A DNA stretch of 64,000 nt, from NCBI GenBank assembly GCA_011799875.1, contig CM022301.1, positions 10,311,570-10,375,569 on the forward strand, written 5' to 3'. Made by a program: the position numbers and the translations under genes. This stretch comes from Thinopyrum elongatum (taxonomy: Eukaryota > Streptophyta > Magnoliopsida > Poales > Poaceae). Below the pieces are notes generated by a model. The model made no database searches, had not been told where the DNA came from, and saw only the letters and a list, made by a program, of their open reading frames with translations. This document shows, in pieces, positions 1 to 12,145 of the stretch (within the stretch, counting starts at the first letter, position 1; every line of letters begins with the position of its first letter).

Positions 1-1702
1 GGCCAGCTGTGCTGTGGATCTTGCAGTACGGGCCATCAGGCTTCTCCCTGGTAGCAACTTGCTTGTCGGTGTCATCTGACGTAGACTTCTTGCCGGCTGA
101 ACCTTCCACACAAAGGACAGCTTTGCCCCTGCACTTTTGGTTGTGCTTCCTGCCAGTTTTCTTGGAGGTGGCCACCTCTTCATCATCAGAATCGACAACA
201 GCAGCAGCATCTTCTCCAGGGATTCGCCAGCCTTTCTCAGCACATGCACATTTGTCGGCAAGAATGTACAACTCAGCAATATCTTTCACTTGCTTGATGT
301 TCAGCTTCTCGCGCATTCTGTGGTTGCGCACGTTTGTGTCGAAGGAGGCAATCACAGCAATAGGTTGCACATCTGGGATGTTATGTTGCAGACGGCTGAA
401 TCTCTGGATGAACTTGCGGAGAGGCTCATCTGGCTTCTGTGGCATCACATGCAAATCGCTAGGCTTCTCGGGGGGCTTGTGACCGCCCTGAAATGCGCCA
501 ACGAAATGGTGGCACAGATCAGACCATGATGAGATTGAGTTCTCTGACAAGTTCATCAGCCAAGATCTCACGTTGGGCTTAAGCGCCAATGGGAATCCAT
601 TGGCGAGAACCTTCTCATCTTTTCCACCAGCAGCTTGTACAGCCACGGTGTAGATACTAAGGAACTCACTGGGATTCACTTTGCCGTCATATTTGTCAGG
701 AATTTCAGGTTTGAAACTCTGGGAAGAGGGCCAGCGAACTTGCTGCAGCTCAGGGGTAAACGCTGGGCAGCCTATATCGTAAGGCAGGTCTCCAGCGCCT
801 CCCGGCAATGGTAAAGCTGCTGCTGGCCCAGCTCGCTCGTCGGATTGCTGACGAGCTTACCAGTGCCGCCCGATGCGTGTGTGAGTGTCTTCCCCTTGTT
901 GGTCCAGCAAGACCTGCTGCTAGTCTCGCCGGCTCCGTGGATCAGAAGAAGCCATGGATGCCTCGTCCTGCGCAGCATCACGGTGGCTTTGGCGCGCTGG
1001 ATTGCCCTGCGGGGACTTTACCGTTGGTGCCGCCCCGCCAGTCCGTGCACTAGCTTCTCTTGCCGGTTCCGCTCGCCAGTGTGAGGACTCTGCTTGCCTT
1101 GCTCCGCCATTATTGGTGAAGCTCAGCAAGCTCTGATTGGTAGCACGCCATTCATCCATTTGAGGAGCTGCTGGAGGGAAGTTCAACAGCAGCTGAGCAT
1201 GTGCCAATGCTTCCGCCAGAGTGCGTGCCATAACTGGCGCCGAGGTACGAGACGGCTCGTGTCTCCTGGCTGGGCCAGAAGGTGTTTTGCCTCGCGCTTG
1301 CGATGTAGTATGGTGATCGCCGGAGGGTCGACGCGATGGATGTTCAGGACCATGCTCGCGGCGACGGCCCGAACCATCGACATCACATCACAGCTGATCA
1401 TGCACTTGCTGCGACGGCCGCAGCGTATGCTCATGATGCAGTGGGTCTCGCTCGCTGTGTGTCGGTCTTGGTGGATCTTCATGACATGGCGGATCTCATT
1501 CGTCTTGCGACCGCCTCGATGTCTAGTTCGCCAAGCCATCCCTGGACGCCGTCTTGTCGACCCCGCTCACCGCGCTCTTCTCACCCACATCGCCAGTGCG
1601 ATGAGGGATTTGGCCACCTCCGTCTCCATCGTCTGCAGGCAGCTATGGTTGCGCCTTGGACGTGGATCTGCCGGCGGTGCCCTTGCCCTTCTTGGGTGCC
1701 AT
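1..1702 (-). pseudogene. gag: Ty3/gypsy retrotransposon gag, broken, runs off the left edge
   Basis: The minus strand reads as a plant Ty3/gypsy capsid protein. A clean frame runs from about 856 down to base 1 with no stop. It contains a Retrotrans_gag-like core (about 800-380; key residues in PLALKPNVRSW, ISSWSDL and DEPLRKFIQRF), then a helical segment NHRMREKLNIKQVKDIAELY, an acidic stretch, and the start of a CxxC-type zinc finger (CKIHSTAG) at the edge. Upstream the frame is broken: a TAA lies at 859-857, and the N-terminal gag piece (920-1231, with LNFPPAAPQMDEW) is in another frame. A plausible first ATG is at 1702-1700, with an early in-frame TAG. Gag would build the particle; this copy cannot make a full one. 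The rest of the element lies outside the window to the left. The family name is not certain. Confidence 0.85.
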
Positions 1703-1753
1703 GGATGATGAAGACGATGCTGATGAGGCCGATGCAGCTTCGCATGCGCGAAG

Positions 1754-1774
1754 CCCCTACCTGGCACACCAAAG
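1754..1774 (-). other. PBS-like site next to the gypsy LTR
   Basis: On the minus strand the junction between LTR and gag leader reads TTTGGTGTGCCAGGTAGGGG. This resembles the primer-binding sites with a GGCGCGCCAGG core that follow the 5' LTR in some plant gypsy lineages. It sits between the gag leader (left) and a terminal TG at 1775 (right). The assignment rests on position and recalled similarity. Confidence 0.45.
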
Positions 1775-2640
1775 ATGGCAGTGTACGACAATCTATGGGA
1801 TCAGAGGCCGATCCCTTCCCAGGGTCTGTGGGGGCATCGCAGCACACAAAGAGCAACAATTAACCAAGATCTGCACTCAGGAAATTTACCCAGGTTCGGG
1901 CTGCATGGCTGCGTAAAACCCTACTCCTGCTTTGGTGGATTATGTGCATGAACTAGCCCTGGTACAAGAGCATGATCCTTGCCGACAATGCACTCAGGAG
2001 GTGCTGCTAACTAAACAGGAGCCGAATCCTTTTCTACATTGCCATGGTCCTCATTTTATAGCTTCAAGGGGGTTATCACAATGGCAAAATAGTAAATTAC
2101 ATGCTGGTAGTGGCTACAATGTTGTCATACCTAACACTGATAGTATAGGACAAACGCATTTAATGTGCTGCTAGGTGTCATGCTACGCTTGATGCCGGGA
2201 AGGAGTCTTGTCCCGTCTGCACCACTTGACCCACCCACCTCTTATTACCGTGACATGCACTTGGGCAGGTGTCAATAAAGGTAACTCTCGTTCGGTGGAG
2301 TGCCATGCAGCTTGACTACTTTTATCAATCTGCATGCACGCCCACCATCTGTCGATAAGCTGTTGACGTGGAGCGGTGGCAAAGAGCTCGGCTTGCCGGC
2401 TACTCCTTTGGTGGCAAATGAAGAATGCTGCTTCCCGGGAAGGTTCGCTTCCCGGTACTCTTGATCTTGGTCTTGGTCTTGGTCTTGGTCTTGCGTGCTC
2501 ATCTTCCATGTCTTGAACATATACAGACGAGCCCACCTTCTGGATTGCCTTTGTGAAGTGGAAGTTGCAACTTGCTGGTGTGTAGTTAGGGGTATAAACA
2601 CACTTTATTCTCTACACCGACACACACATACGTGGTATTC
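1775..2640 (-). mobile_element. 5' LTR of the gypsy element (minus strand), right edge approximate
   Basis: Non-coding sequence to the right of the gag leader, beginning TG at 1775, fits the 5' LTR of the minus-strand gypsy element. It contains the block around 1888-1930 (ACCCAGGTTCGGGC followed by GTAAAACCCTACTCC), which I recall as common in Triticeae gypsy LTRs. It also carries a short (TTGGTC)n run. The right boundary lies somewhere between about 2600 and 2710. No second LTR or TSD is visible to confirm it. Confidence 0.5.
2466..2494. repeat. (TTGGTC)n hexanucleotide microsatellite
   Basis: About four to five perfect copies of the hexamer CTTGGT/TTGGTC lie inside the LTR. Confidence 0.9.
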
Positions 2641-4109
2641 TTTTACTCTTGCGACATTTTGCGTCGGCGTTATGGATGTATTATCTTATCATCAATATTC
2701 ATAACATACATCCCATTCGTAATGGAAGCATGGCCCTTATGTTATTCATAACACCGAACAAGAATTGTTCTCTTATGAACAACCTTATTGCAACATTCTT
2801 TATGCAATGGGCTGGAGTGTATGAAACTCCAAAATGAAATATGAAAATAATTCTTGAGTTAATATGCTGATGGAAGGTATAGTAACTTTTACTATGTTCC
2901 CAATGCACATCTCAACCACATTACTAGCAAGTCTTTTTAGGCCGTAGTAGTTCTCGCATCGAGTCGCAACAGTATGCAATTGAGCGGGTATCTCTGTGAT
3001 CAACTTTTAATCACAATACCCTAGAATTAGTGACTAACATGTTTTAATCATAATTCCCAAGAATTATATCTTTGACCAGCCTTCCATACATCTACATTCA
3101 TATGACATTCATACATGAGCTGGATATTCCAGTATTCTCTCTTTTTGTCTTTATAGTTCTAACAGTTTTACTTCCAATATTTCTCCTACTCTCAGAAGAA
3201 GCACCCAACTTCAAGAATGGCATTAGGCCCGGACTTCCTAGGCGTGTATGTCTTACTGACACCCTTTGGACATTTCCTTTCCCTTTAAGTTGTTGTTTTA
3301 TTCACCTTCATCACATGACATGCGTTCTGCCGGATCCCTCTCTTTTCAGTTAAATGCACAGAAAACACTTCACTAATGCTTTGCAAACAAACATTGCTTT
3401 GGATATCTCATATCTTTTAGCCTTTGTTTGTGTCTGAAAATAATTTTTAGTTCCATGAATATCACATAACTGTCCAAAACTTTTGAAGTTCGGGTTTCAT
3501 GGAAGCAAACATATTGCACTTGAAGGTAGCACAATTCTATCTTTTGGATCTAAGGACAAGAGTCACATCATCCTTAGCAATAGCGGGAGAATATCGAAAG
3601 CATGTGATAGGACAAAAGTCCTTCTCGGCACTTCTTGAGGACAATCCTCACATTACGTTACCAATTGTTATGTTTTAACCAGATTTTTAACAGCTATTCA
3701 ATTTTAAGAGGGAAGGTGGAATACGTGAGCCATTATTCTACAACTATTATGCAAATCACACTTAGACTATGTTCATAATTAATAGCACTAAGAATTAAAT
3801 GAATTAATTCTAAAGTGTGCTCCCACTAAAATCAATATCTCTCATAATTGATTTTGAGTGATACAAGACCCGCATTTCAATTCAACACCATTGATGTGGA
3901 CATCACTGATGAAGAGAATTTCAATTGGTAGGCAAACTTCTTGATCACATCTTTATGTGACTCTTGTTCATATTTCGATGGGCGTGTTCCGAGCTCAGGA
4001 CAATCCTGCCTGAATGTCAAAGATAACCAAGTGATCTTGCTGCGAGGTTTGACCTTCACCCGCCTCATTCCTCTCGATTCGTTCGTACCCATGTGGACAT
4101 GGCGCACCC
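2641..4109 (-). mobile_element. Non-coding internal part of an LTR retrotransposon (left of a nested solo LTR)
   Basis: AT-rich sequence with no supported ORF. It continues across the nested solo LTR into 5681-6715, because the two flanks join at the duplicated CACCC. The degenerate PBS and LTR at 6698-8750 show that the element runs on the minus strand. The text is of a kind common in Triticeae intergenic DNA, which I associate with non-autonomous copia-like elements, but I cannot fix the family. The left boundary against the gypsy LTR is uncertain. No gag, RT or integrase motif was seen on either strand. Confidence 0.5.
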
Positions 4110-5680
4110 TGCTACTTTTTGAGCTTGCGTTGATTTTTCCCTTGAAGAGGAAAGGGTGATGCAGCAAAGTAGAGATAAGTATTTCCCTCAGTTTGAGAAC
4201 CAAGGTATCAATCCAGTAGGAGACAACGCACAAATCACCGAATACCTGCGCAAACAATCAAACAACTTGCACCCAATGCGATAAAGGGGTTGTCAATCCC
4301 TTCATGGTTATTTGCAAAAGTGAGATCTGATAGAGATAGAAAAACAATAAAATAAATATTTTTGGTATTTTTGTTTTATAGATCAGAAAGTAAAAGATTG
4401 CAAAATAGTAGATCGGAAACTTGTATGATGAAAATTAGAAGATTATATGATGGAAAATAGACCCGGGGGCCATAGGTTTTACTAGAGGCTTCTCTCAAGA
4501 TAGAAAATAATACGGTGGGTGAACAAATTACTGCCGAGCAATTGATAGAAAAGCGCAAAGTTATGACGATATCAAAGGCAATGATCATGAATATAGGCAT
4601 CACGTCCGTGTCAAGTAGACCGAAACGATTCTGCATCTACTACTATTACTCCACACATCGACCGCTATCCAGCATGCATCTAGAGTATTAAGTTCATAAA
4701 GAACAGAGAAATGCATTAAGTAAGATGACATGATGTAGAGGAATTAACTCAAGCAATATGATGAAAACCCCATCTTTTTATCCTCGATGGAAACAATACA
4801 ATACATGCCTTGCTGCCCCTACTGTCACTGGGAAAGGACACCGCAAGATTGAACCCAAAGCTAAGCACTTCTCCCATTGCAAGAAAAACCAATCTAGTTG
4901 GCCAAACCAAACCGATAGTTCAAAGAAATTACAAAGATATCAAATCATGCATAGAAGAATTCAGAGAAGATTCAAATAATATTCATAGATAAGCTGATCA
5001 TAAATCTACAATTCTTCGGATCTCGGCAAACACACCGCAAAAAAGTATTACATTGAATAGATCTCCAAGAACATCAAGGAGAACATGGTATTGAGAATCA
5101 AAGAGAGAGAAGAAGCCATCTAGCTACTAGCTATGGACCCGTAGTTCTGTGGTAAACTACTCACGCTTCATCGGAAGGGAAATTGTGTTGATGTAGAAGC
5201 CCTCCGTGATCGAATCCCCCTCCGGCAGGGTGCCGGAATAGGTCCCTAGATGGGATCTCATGGGTACAGAAGGATGAGGCTGTGGAAAAGTCTTTTCGCG
5301 GATGCCTCTGTTGGTTTGGGGATATATGAGTATATATAGGTGAAAGAATTAGGTCAGGAGGTGCACAAGGGGCCCACACGGGTGGGGGGGCGCGCCCTCC
5401 ATCCATGTGGCCGCCTCATGGCTCCCCCGACTTCATCTCCAAGTCTCCTGGTTTCCTTCTGGTCCAAGAAAAATCATCGCGAAAGTGTTATTCCGTTTGG
5501 TATTCCTTTTCTGCGAAACTCAAAAACAAGAAAAAAATAGAAACTGGCACAGGGCTCTAGGTTAATAGGTTAGTCCCAAAAATAATATAAAATAGCATAT
5601 TAATGCATATAAAACATCCAAAACAGATAATATAATAGCATGGAACAATCAACAATTATAGATACGTTGGAGACGTATCA
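4110..5680 (-). mobile_element. Solo LTR of an Athila-type gypsy element with perfect TSD
   Basis: A 1571 bp LTR starting TG and ending CA on the plus strand. The flanks are CACCC (4105-4109) and CACCC (5681-5685), a perfect 5 bp target-site duplication. On its own (minus) strand it starts TGATACGTCTCC and has the layout I recall for Sabrina/WHAM-type Athila LTRs of Triticeae. No PBS, PPT or internal domain is present, so the element was reduced to a solo LTR by LTR-LTR recombination after insertion. It is nested in the non-coding element that spans 2641-8750. Confidence 0.93.
5328..5340 (-). promoter_or_regulatory. TATA box of the solo LTR
   Basis: The minus strand reads CCTATATATACTC here, about 340 bp into the LTR. 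The TATATATA core is consistent with the LTR promoter. Prediction from sequence only. Confidence 0.6.
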
Positions 5681-6715
5681 CACCCCAAAAAGATACGAAT
5701 TACAGACGGTGCTACACTTGGGTGAACACTAACTACTTTGATATTTTAAGTGAGAGATCACCCTAGTAAAAGAGACTACCATGCAATCAAAAGGGTGCAA
5801 TAAAAGTGATAAACATCTCAGGCAATTCATAATAGCATGACATTGTATAGCCCTTTCTGACTGAGAAGTCTTTATTTTCTTCGTCTTCAGCATTTGCATC
5901 GGTGTCCAGCTTCGTGAATTTTGCCACCACCTTGTCGATGCACCAGATAATATTGCAATCTCTCTGGCAAATAAAATTAGTGCATTACATAAGGTTGACA
6001 CACAGGTCATTTGAAGTGACAATCATATGGCTCCAGCCATCATACCGAATCATGACACGCAAGTCATGTTAATTAATTTACATCATATAGTCATCTCATA
6101 CATAATCCAATTAAATATGACAAAGACTATACCACATCTCATGCACATGCATCCTGCAAAACCAAATCAAATGCCTCTAATCGGTTCATGCAAAATTTTA
6201 TTTATGTGGCTTCTAAGGTTTTAACTTAAACCGCAGCTACCAACGTTTATCATCAAGTATGATTATTAAAGTCGCTAGATTAACTTTGCGGGGCGTATAA
6301 AACACGAGATAAAGAATCATGAGCCCCATACTGAACTTCGTCATATGCAGGAACCCCATGTAGATCATATCTGCATTGCCCTTTAGTCTGCGAAACATCC
6401 ATCTTTCTTTAACTATGGTAGAACCCAAAGAACTATTAGCACTTCATTGATCTGTCAACCAGCATACTCAGGAGCAGCATGAAAGGATTGCGGATTGCCA
6501 GAACTTTGTAAGATTCCACCATGCCGTCAAGATCGGGACTACGCAAATTCATGGGAAGCAACAGGAACATCGGGTAATAGATTTCATCTACTACCGGCAC
6601 AAATAATTTTTAGCAATAGAACTCATCTACTACAAAATTATAGTGTGCAACACCCATACATCTCATGTATTCTAGATCATAACCTGCATCTATGCATAGC
6701 ATGGCTCTTGATGCC
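5681..6715 (-). mobile_element. Non-coding internal part of the host LTR retrotransposon (right part)
   Basis: Continuation of the non-coding internal domain after the nested solo LTR. No long ORF and no recognisable gag or pol motif. Its right end holds a degenerate primer-binding site (6698-6715). Confidence 0.5.
6698..6715 (-). other. Degenerate tRNA-Met-type PBS
   Basis: The plus strand reads GGCTCTTGATGCCACTA directly before the LTR start. The minus strand therefore carries a decayed TGGTATCAGAGC primer-binding site, one insertion and a few changes away from consensus. It fixes the orientation: internal domain to the left, 5' LTR to the right. Confidence 0.6.
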
Positions 6716-6916
6716 ACTATAGGGTAACGTAGTAGAAAACAAAAAAATTCCGTCCTAGGCATGAGCCCAAGACCACTATGAAGATGCATACAAGGTTTTT
6801 GATCTGATCATTACCGACTCATAGCGCAGCGGAACTAGAGTCGGTGAAGATCGTTGGTCCAGATCCTCACAGCTAGGAATTTACAACCTCCCAGCCGCGA
6901 GGGTTTTCTCCCTCGG

Positions 6917-7167
6917 ACAGCTCCTGAACAGTCCCCTAGATAGCCCTCCGAGAGGCCGTCGAATAGCTCCTCGGACGGTCCCTTGGATAGCCCTTCGGGA
7001 GGCCCTCGAACAATTTCTCGGACGGTCCCTTGGACAGCCCTTCGGGAGGCCCTAGAACAATTTCTCAGATGGTCCCTTGGACAGCCCTTCGGGAGGCCCT
7101 CAAACAATTTCTCGGATGGTCCCTTGGACAGCCCTTCGGGAGGGCCCTCGAATAGTCCCTCGGACAG
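6917..7167. repeat. 47 bp minisatellite in the LTR, about five copies
   Basis: Tandem units of about 47 bp, each built around TCCCTTGGACAGCCCTTCGG. Units start near 6917, 6959, 7007, 7054 and 7101, and a partial unit ends near 7167. The inner units are nearly identical and the outer ones degenerate, which is the pattern of unequal exchange. Confidence 0.9.
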
Positions 7168-7734
7168 AAGATCGAACGTACGACCTCTCTACATGGTTGC
7201 ACACATACGGTGTCACCTATCCAGCAGGGCTTCGCCGCCCAGAGCTAATCCCTACCAGAAACTACATAGCCATTCGGTAGTATGAAACTATTTCGTGTGA
7301 GGGAGAAAGAAAGGCAGATCATGCATGCCATTCGGTGAGAGCTTGGAGTGAGTTTGAGAGCACTCTCCTCCTCCTTTTATACTGTGAGGGATGGGTGGAG
7401 GGGCTAAAAATTTCAGCCACCAAAAAGTATGCCCCCCCCCCCACAAAACAAGCTCCCTCCAAAGGTGGGGAGTTGCCTCATGGGGGGCCCCTTCCCACCA
7501 TGGCCCCCCAACATGTGGTTCCCCCCATGGGGGTGCCTCCTCCAAACACCTTCCACCATTTTTTAAGGCTGCCCCCCAACATGGGCCCCCCAACACTTTC
7601 TCCAGCCACAAGGGGCTGCCCCCTAAAGGGGGCACCCCAAAAAATAGCCCAAAAGCAGCCCCCACGATTCATGGGATCTTGCCCCCTCACGCTGGGACAA
7701 GATGTTTTCCGCAACTATTTCTTCTAAAAAATTC

Positions 7735-7890
7735 TGGAAGGTCCCAGAACATTTTCAGCACCCTCTAAAATTATTCTGGATGCATTCCGGAACATTTCTG
7801 GTATGATTGTTTTATTCCAAAACATTTTCGGTTCCTCCGAAACAATTCTGGTTTTCTCTCCGAAACTTTTACGTCGTCTCCAAAACTTTT
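7735..7890. repeat. Short degenerate repeats (TTCYGAAAC type)
   Basis: Successive decayed copies of a 15-25 bp unit containing TTCCGGAACATTTCTGG or CTCCGAAAC. Copy boundaries are not sharp. Confidence 0.5.
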
Positions 7891-9174
7891 CTGTTGACTT
7901 TCTCTTTGACTCCTTGTCTAGTATTCAGTAGATAGATGACCCTCAAGTGTGTGACCCCATAGGTTCGGTGAAATATAGACATGACTGGAACACTTTCCTA
8001 TCAAGGATCAATAGCGGAACCGTGGACATCCATATTGACCCCTATACCCACACGAATGATTATTCGAGTGAACATCGAGTTGCCGTGTGCTATTCCTGTT
8101 GCTTTGTGATATGTTACAAATACCCGAGGTGAGATTTATTGGCATCCACATGGATCAACAAGTTTGTCCACTATGCCAGTTACCTCGTTACCGGTTTTGT
8201 TCTCTTTTCTTGTTCCCGCATTCCGGTATCCCCGTGATCAAATCACGATATGTTTCGCCAGACGATGATGGATACCATAACACCGAGAGGGCCCCAAGAA
8301 TATCTCTCCATCATCGGAAGAGAAAATCCCAATCTTGAGCTATCTAGTTTCTTGTCATACTTTTCCATGAAGCCGTAAGCCGCCGTAATAGCCACACTTT
8401 TACTGATGACGTTTAAGAAACCCCAAAGTTCATGAACAAGCATGAAGAAACTTGATAGTCTTATGGTCTAAGGAATTATGCAAACATTAACTTTCTCTAT
8501 GTTATTAACCATTAACTTGTGACGAATGTATCTCATAGCATAACATCAATAGGGTCAATTCAACACAAGTGTTCTTCTAACATTGCCTCCTCCAGGTTGC
8601 CGGCATAGACATGCCCATGATCAGGAAAACATAATCATCATGCAACACTTGAGCGAGTCTTAGAGGTATGACTAGGAATACATTTCACCATTTATTTTTC
8701 CACACTTGCATATGAGTTTTCCTCCGAGCCTCGTGGTTATTGCAGACTCGATTTGGGTATTGCGAGCTACCAAAACACACTTGACGGATTTGGGTATTTG
8801 ATCTGAGTTGGCCGCTGGCCATATACGCACTACCACCACGTGGGATAATGGTTATGGGACCCTCTATGTTGTATGTATCAGCCGAAAGCTCTTCAGATGT
8901 CACAGCTCATGGATGCGGGCTGATTGTTGGGGTGAGCTGGTTACGTCTGTGGTGCTTCCACAGTCGCGCTTGGGCCCCGGTCAGTCTCGCAACATGCAGG
9001 AGTGCAGTGGGCGATGGGCCCAAGACCCATTTGCACTTAGGATTTAGACCGGCGTGCTGACCTCTCTGCTGAGCCTAGGTAGGACTGCGCCGTGTCGATT
9101 ACCCGAGGTCGAGCATTACCCAGCAAGTGTGTCCAGCTAGATGTGATCGAGTTTGTTGGGAAACAGTAGTCCAC

Positions 9175-9224
9175 CCCTGCAGAGAAGTTATCTATTCGAA
9201 TAGCCGTGTCCATGGTAACAGGAC
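9175..9224 (+). promoter_or_regulatory. Three-part palindromic LTR module, copy 1
   Basis: CCCTGCAGAG (9175-9184), perfect palindrome CTATTCGAATAG (9192-9203), then CCGTGTCC, a 9 nt loop and GGAC (9221-9224). The same module occurs in eight other LTR copies here. Function unknown. Confidence 0.75.
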
Positions 9225-9530
9225 GCTCGGAGTTGTATCCTGATCTATGACAACTATAAATTGTTACTGTTGCAATACTAAATGGATATTATTGCTCCGG
9301 GATCGCTTTCTCGCAGGGAGTCAAGAAAGGATATCTGGCCATGCTACTCACCACTATAACTATGTACTAATCTACACTCTTCTAATGCTGCAAGAATTTC
9401 TTCAGGATGCTAGTCTTCGATAGGCTAGGCCTTTTCCCCTCTACTCTGGCATTTCTGCAGTTTAGTCCAAAGATATAGCCCAATTCCTTTGAAACTTATG
9501 CATACTTAGTATAGTTCTCATGTCAGCCTT

Positions 9531-9555
9531 GTGAGTACTTTGGATGAGTACTCAC
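9531..9555 (+). promoter_or_regulatory. Inverted repeat near the LTR 3' end, copy 1
   Basis: GTGAGTACT (9531-9539) and AGTACTCAC (9547-9555) form a perfect 9 bp inverted repeat with a 7 nt loop, 421 bp before the LTR end. Related stems sit at the same relative place in other LTRs of the window. Confidence 0.75.
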
Positions 9556-9975
9556 GGTTACTTTGCTACTCCTTTCCCCATGCCCGATTGTTGCGATCAG
9601 ACGATGGAGCCCAGGAGCAGGAGATACCCAGAGGAGCCTACTACGACGTGGAGATCCCCGACGACCAGGGGCAGTACATTCCTGACGACCAAGAGTAGTT
9701 CGGATGCCCTAGGCTGGAGGCCTTCGCCTTTTTTATCAGTGTCACTATTTATGCTAGCCTTCTTAAGGCAAACTTGACTAACTATGTCTGTACCCAGATA
9801 TTATTTGTGTGATGACTTATGTATTCAGGTCCTCGTGACCCTTGGTTTGTAATATGAAGATTTATATTTGAATTTGTGTTTAGAGTTGTGTTGTGATATC
9901 TTCCTGTGAGTCCCTGATCTCGAGCATGCACGTTTGCATGTATGATTAGTGCATGTGTCGAGCAAGGGCGCCACA

Positions 9976-10899
9976 TTGTACTTGGGATCTAATCAAGATA
10001 ATCAACATAGTCCTAGAAGACAACCCTTATGATGTGCTTACAACGCGATGAGTGGGGGGATGCATCCAAAGTATGTCTTAACCTGTCACGACCTCATTTG
10101 TCCCCATAGGAATTGATTTCCACTACCGTATACTAGACCTTTCTATCACTGGTGTACAGAATAGCTTTCCATGCATCCTCGCTTCTTACCTCCTCCTTGA
10201 TCGATCTACGGGATCCTGGCTACCTATAGGGCTTTAGAGCAAGAAGAAGACAAAAGACAACTCTGTTCCAATCAAACACATACAAGTATCATCAATTACG
10301 AGAAGTTAATTCCAATAATCCCATGCACAAATCCATAGGGTTGCAAGGCCTGGCCTCAACCCATTGCCTTACCGAACTACTCACACATGGTGATCAGATT
10401 GCAAGATGAACTCATTGAAGACGACATGGAGATGAATGATTGATTGATAATATGTCTTACAATGGTTGCGGATGCGGTGCACCGATTACAAGTATGACTA
10501 ATCCTGGAGAGAATGGCTATGGTGATGGAGGTGGAGATGGCTAATGGATATGAGATGGGAATTGGTGGCGGCTAGGGTTGAAGATGGTCTCTGGTTCTCT
10601 ATTTCGCGAATGGTGCTGTCTCTCTCTCTCATCTCTCTCTCTCTCTCTCTCTCTCTCTTTTCCTGTTGAGATTCTGGTGTGGCCCCCTTTATGAAAGTTG
10701 TTCAGGTGTACGCCTTGGTGTCGACGGCAGGCGGTATGATCAGTGGTACAAGCGGGCGCACTCATACGATGCACTGTCTTGCGCTCTATTTAGCTTGTTG
10801 TGTCTCCAGTTGACTTGCCACTTCCACCAATCTTCGTATTTCCTTCCAAGTGATGATAATCTTCCATAAGAAAGGCCCATTTCCTATGAAGACACATTA
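9976..10899. other. Unassigned repetitive sequence with a (TC)n microsatellite
   Basis: About 900 bp between the chromovirus-like LTR fragment and the Athila LTR remains. No supported gene. The only clear structure is a TC/CT microsatellite at 10617-10659. It may be an LTR fragment of a further element, but I could not identify termini. Confidence 0.4.
10617..10659. repeat. (TC)n microsatellite
   Basis: About 20 TC/CT dinucleotides, broken once by ATC. Confidence 0.97.
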
Positions 10900-11848
10900 A
10901 ACAAAGGATTTCATGATCTCTTGCATACATTAGTCATTAGTGGCAATATCAGAGTGATTTTCTCGAAATTCTAGGATTATCCGGTTTAATGGTGTGATGA
11001 GCGCAAAAATATCGCAAATCAATCATGTGAGTTTTCGATCATGATTGTGCATGGGCATTGTTAATGGAGTTGAATTACATGATCTATCCCCTATGATGAG
11101 TTTCTTTATGTTGGACTGAATCTTTATTCATGTTGTGCATTGAATATTTGGGAATCATGAGATTATATGCTGCATATCATATAATTTTTGGAGATACCCG
11201 AGGACATTGGGGTGACTCTATCGACTAGGATTAAAAGATAAAGATCATGTGGTGATTATCTAGTATAATTTCTGGGGCTGCTTGAGGTGACATTGGTGCA
11301 TGCTCAATAGATTAAGATTAGAAAGACAAACTTTGTGGTGTGATTACCATACCTACGAAATCTCATCCCACTTTGATTCTACAAAAAATGGAACTTTGGT
11401 GTGATTCTTTACCACACTTTATGAGGATATATCATGTATTTTTATGAAGTTAATGATGTTGAGAGTTGGCACAAGTGAAATTATGAAGCCTAGGCCTTGT
11501 TTCCAAGCATTGAAACTCCGTTTTACTCACTTTTGCAACTTGATACTTTGCTATTTTTATTTATTCCAAAAATACAAAAATACTTCTGCTAAACAAACTA
11601 CCAATCTCTTCACTGAACTAGTGCACCTAAGTGATTGACAACTGTGTTAGGTGTATTGGGGACACAAGAGACTACTTGTATCTTGATTGTAGGATTGCTT
11701 GAGAGTGGAATACTTTCAACCTACACCTCCCACAGATTGATAAACCTTAGGTCATCCACTTGAGGGAAATTGCTACTATCTACCATCTTCTGCAATTGGA
11801 GGCCCAACAGAGTCTACAAGAATAGAAGTGCATAGTAGATATCAAGCT
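10900..11848 (+). mobile_element. 3' part of an Athila-type LTR
   Basis: AT-rich sequence ending GATATCA at about 11848, a few bases before an Athila-type PBS. The final part (TTGCTACTATCT, then GGAGGCCCAACA, then AGATATCAAGCT) matches what I recall of Triticeae Athila-group LTR ends. The 5' part and left boundary are not resolved. Confidence 0.6.
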
Positions 11849-11853
11849 ATTTA

Positions 11854-11872
11854 TGGCACCGTTGCCGGGGAT
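11854..11872 (+). other. tRNA-Asp-type PBS (Athila)
   Basis: TGGCACCGTTGCCGGGGAT is nearly the TGGCGCCGTTGCCGGGGA primer-binding site of plant Athila elements. It marks the start of an internal domain on the plus strand. Confidence 0.85.
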
Positions 11873-12145
11873 GTGAATTCTTGAAGGTATATTCTTTAGA
11901 TTTTGCAATTGTATATTTTAGTTTCTTGTTTTTATTTCAATAGTTCTTTCCTTTTGCTTATGAAAAAACTGAGTATAACTGACATGCTCCTTAAAAGTCT
12001 TGAACCAATACCTTGTGATGATGAAAGAAAGAAAGAAAGGAAAAGTTATTAGTGTGTATTGTTTGAATATCAATCATGCTAATAATATGGAAATCTATAC
12101 GCTTGGGGCGATGGGTTTGAAAATCCTTTTGCTAGTAAGGATGAA

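Larger units (their letters stand above)
6716..8750 (-). mobile_element. 5' LTR of the non-coding retrotransposon (minus strand)
   Basis: The LTR follows the PBS and starts TATAGGGTAACGTAGTAG, close to the TGTTGGGTAACG-type ends of a large class of Triticeae LTRs. It holds a 47 bp minisatellite, a poly-C run near 7434-7442 and a block of short degenerate repeats (7735-7890). ORFs of 60-130 codons in the C-rich part on both strands look like composition artefacts. The right edge lies between about 8640 and 8760. No intact opposite LTR was found in the window, so length and family remain unsettled. Confidence 0.55.
8751..9975 (+). mobile_element. 5'-truncated chromovirus-like LTR
   Basis: Non-coding sequence whose 3' end, GGGCGCCACA at 9975, matches the type of LTR end seen at 53064 (GGGGTGCCACA) and 61233 (GGGGCACCACA). 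It carries both conserved non-coding modules described below (9175-9224 and 9531-9555) in the order and spacing found in the complete LTRs further right. The 5' part is missing or unrecognisable. No PBS follows, so this is a truncated solo LTR or fragment. Confidence 0.65.

Noticed and set aside
9..529. Plus-strand ORFs of 157 and 130 codons
   Set aside because: They are shadows of the gag reading frame on the minus strand.
4376..4636. 86-codon minus-strand ORF
   Set aside because: It lies inside a solo LTR, is AT-rich and has no recognisable domain.
7288..7727. Pro/Gly-rich ORFs of 125-130 codons on both strands
   Set aside because: They come from a C-run-rich part of an LTR, are mirrored on the opposite strand and have no domain.
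9192..9203. CTATTCGAATAG as a heat-shock element
   Set aside because: Heat-shock elements need alternating GAA and TTC with 2 bp spacing (nGAAnnTTCn). Here TTC and GAA are adjacent and there is no third unit.
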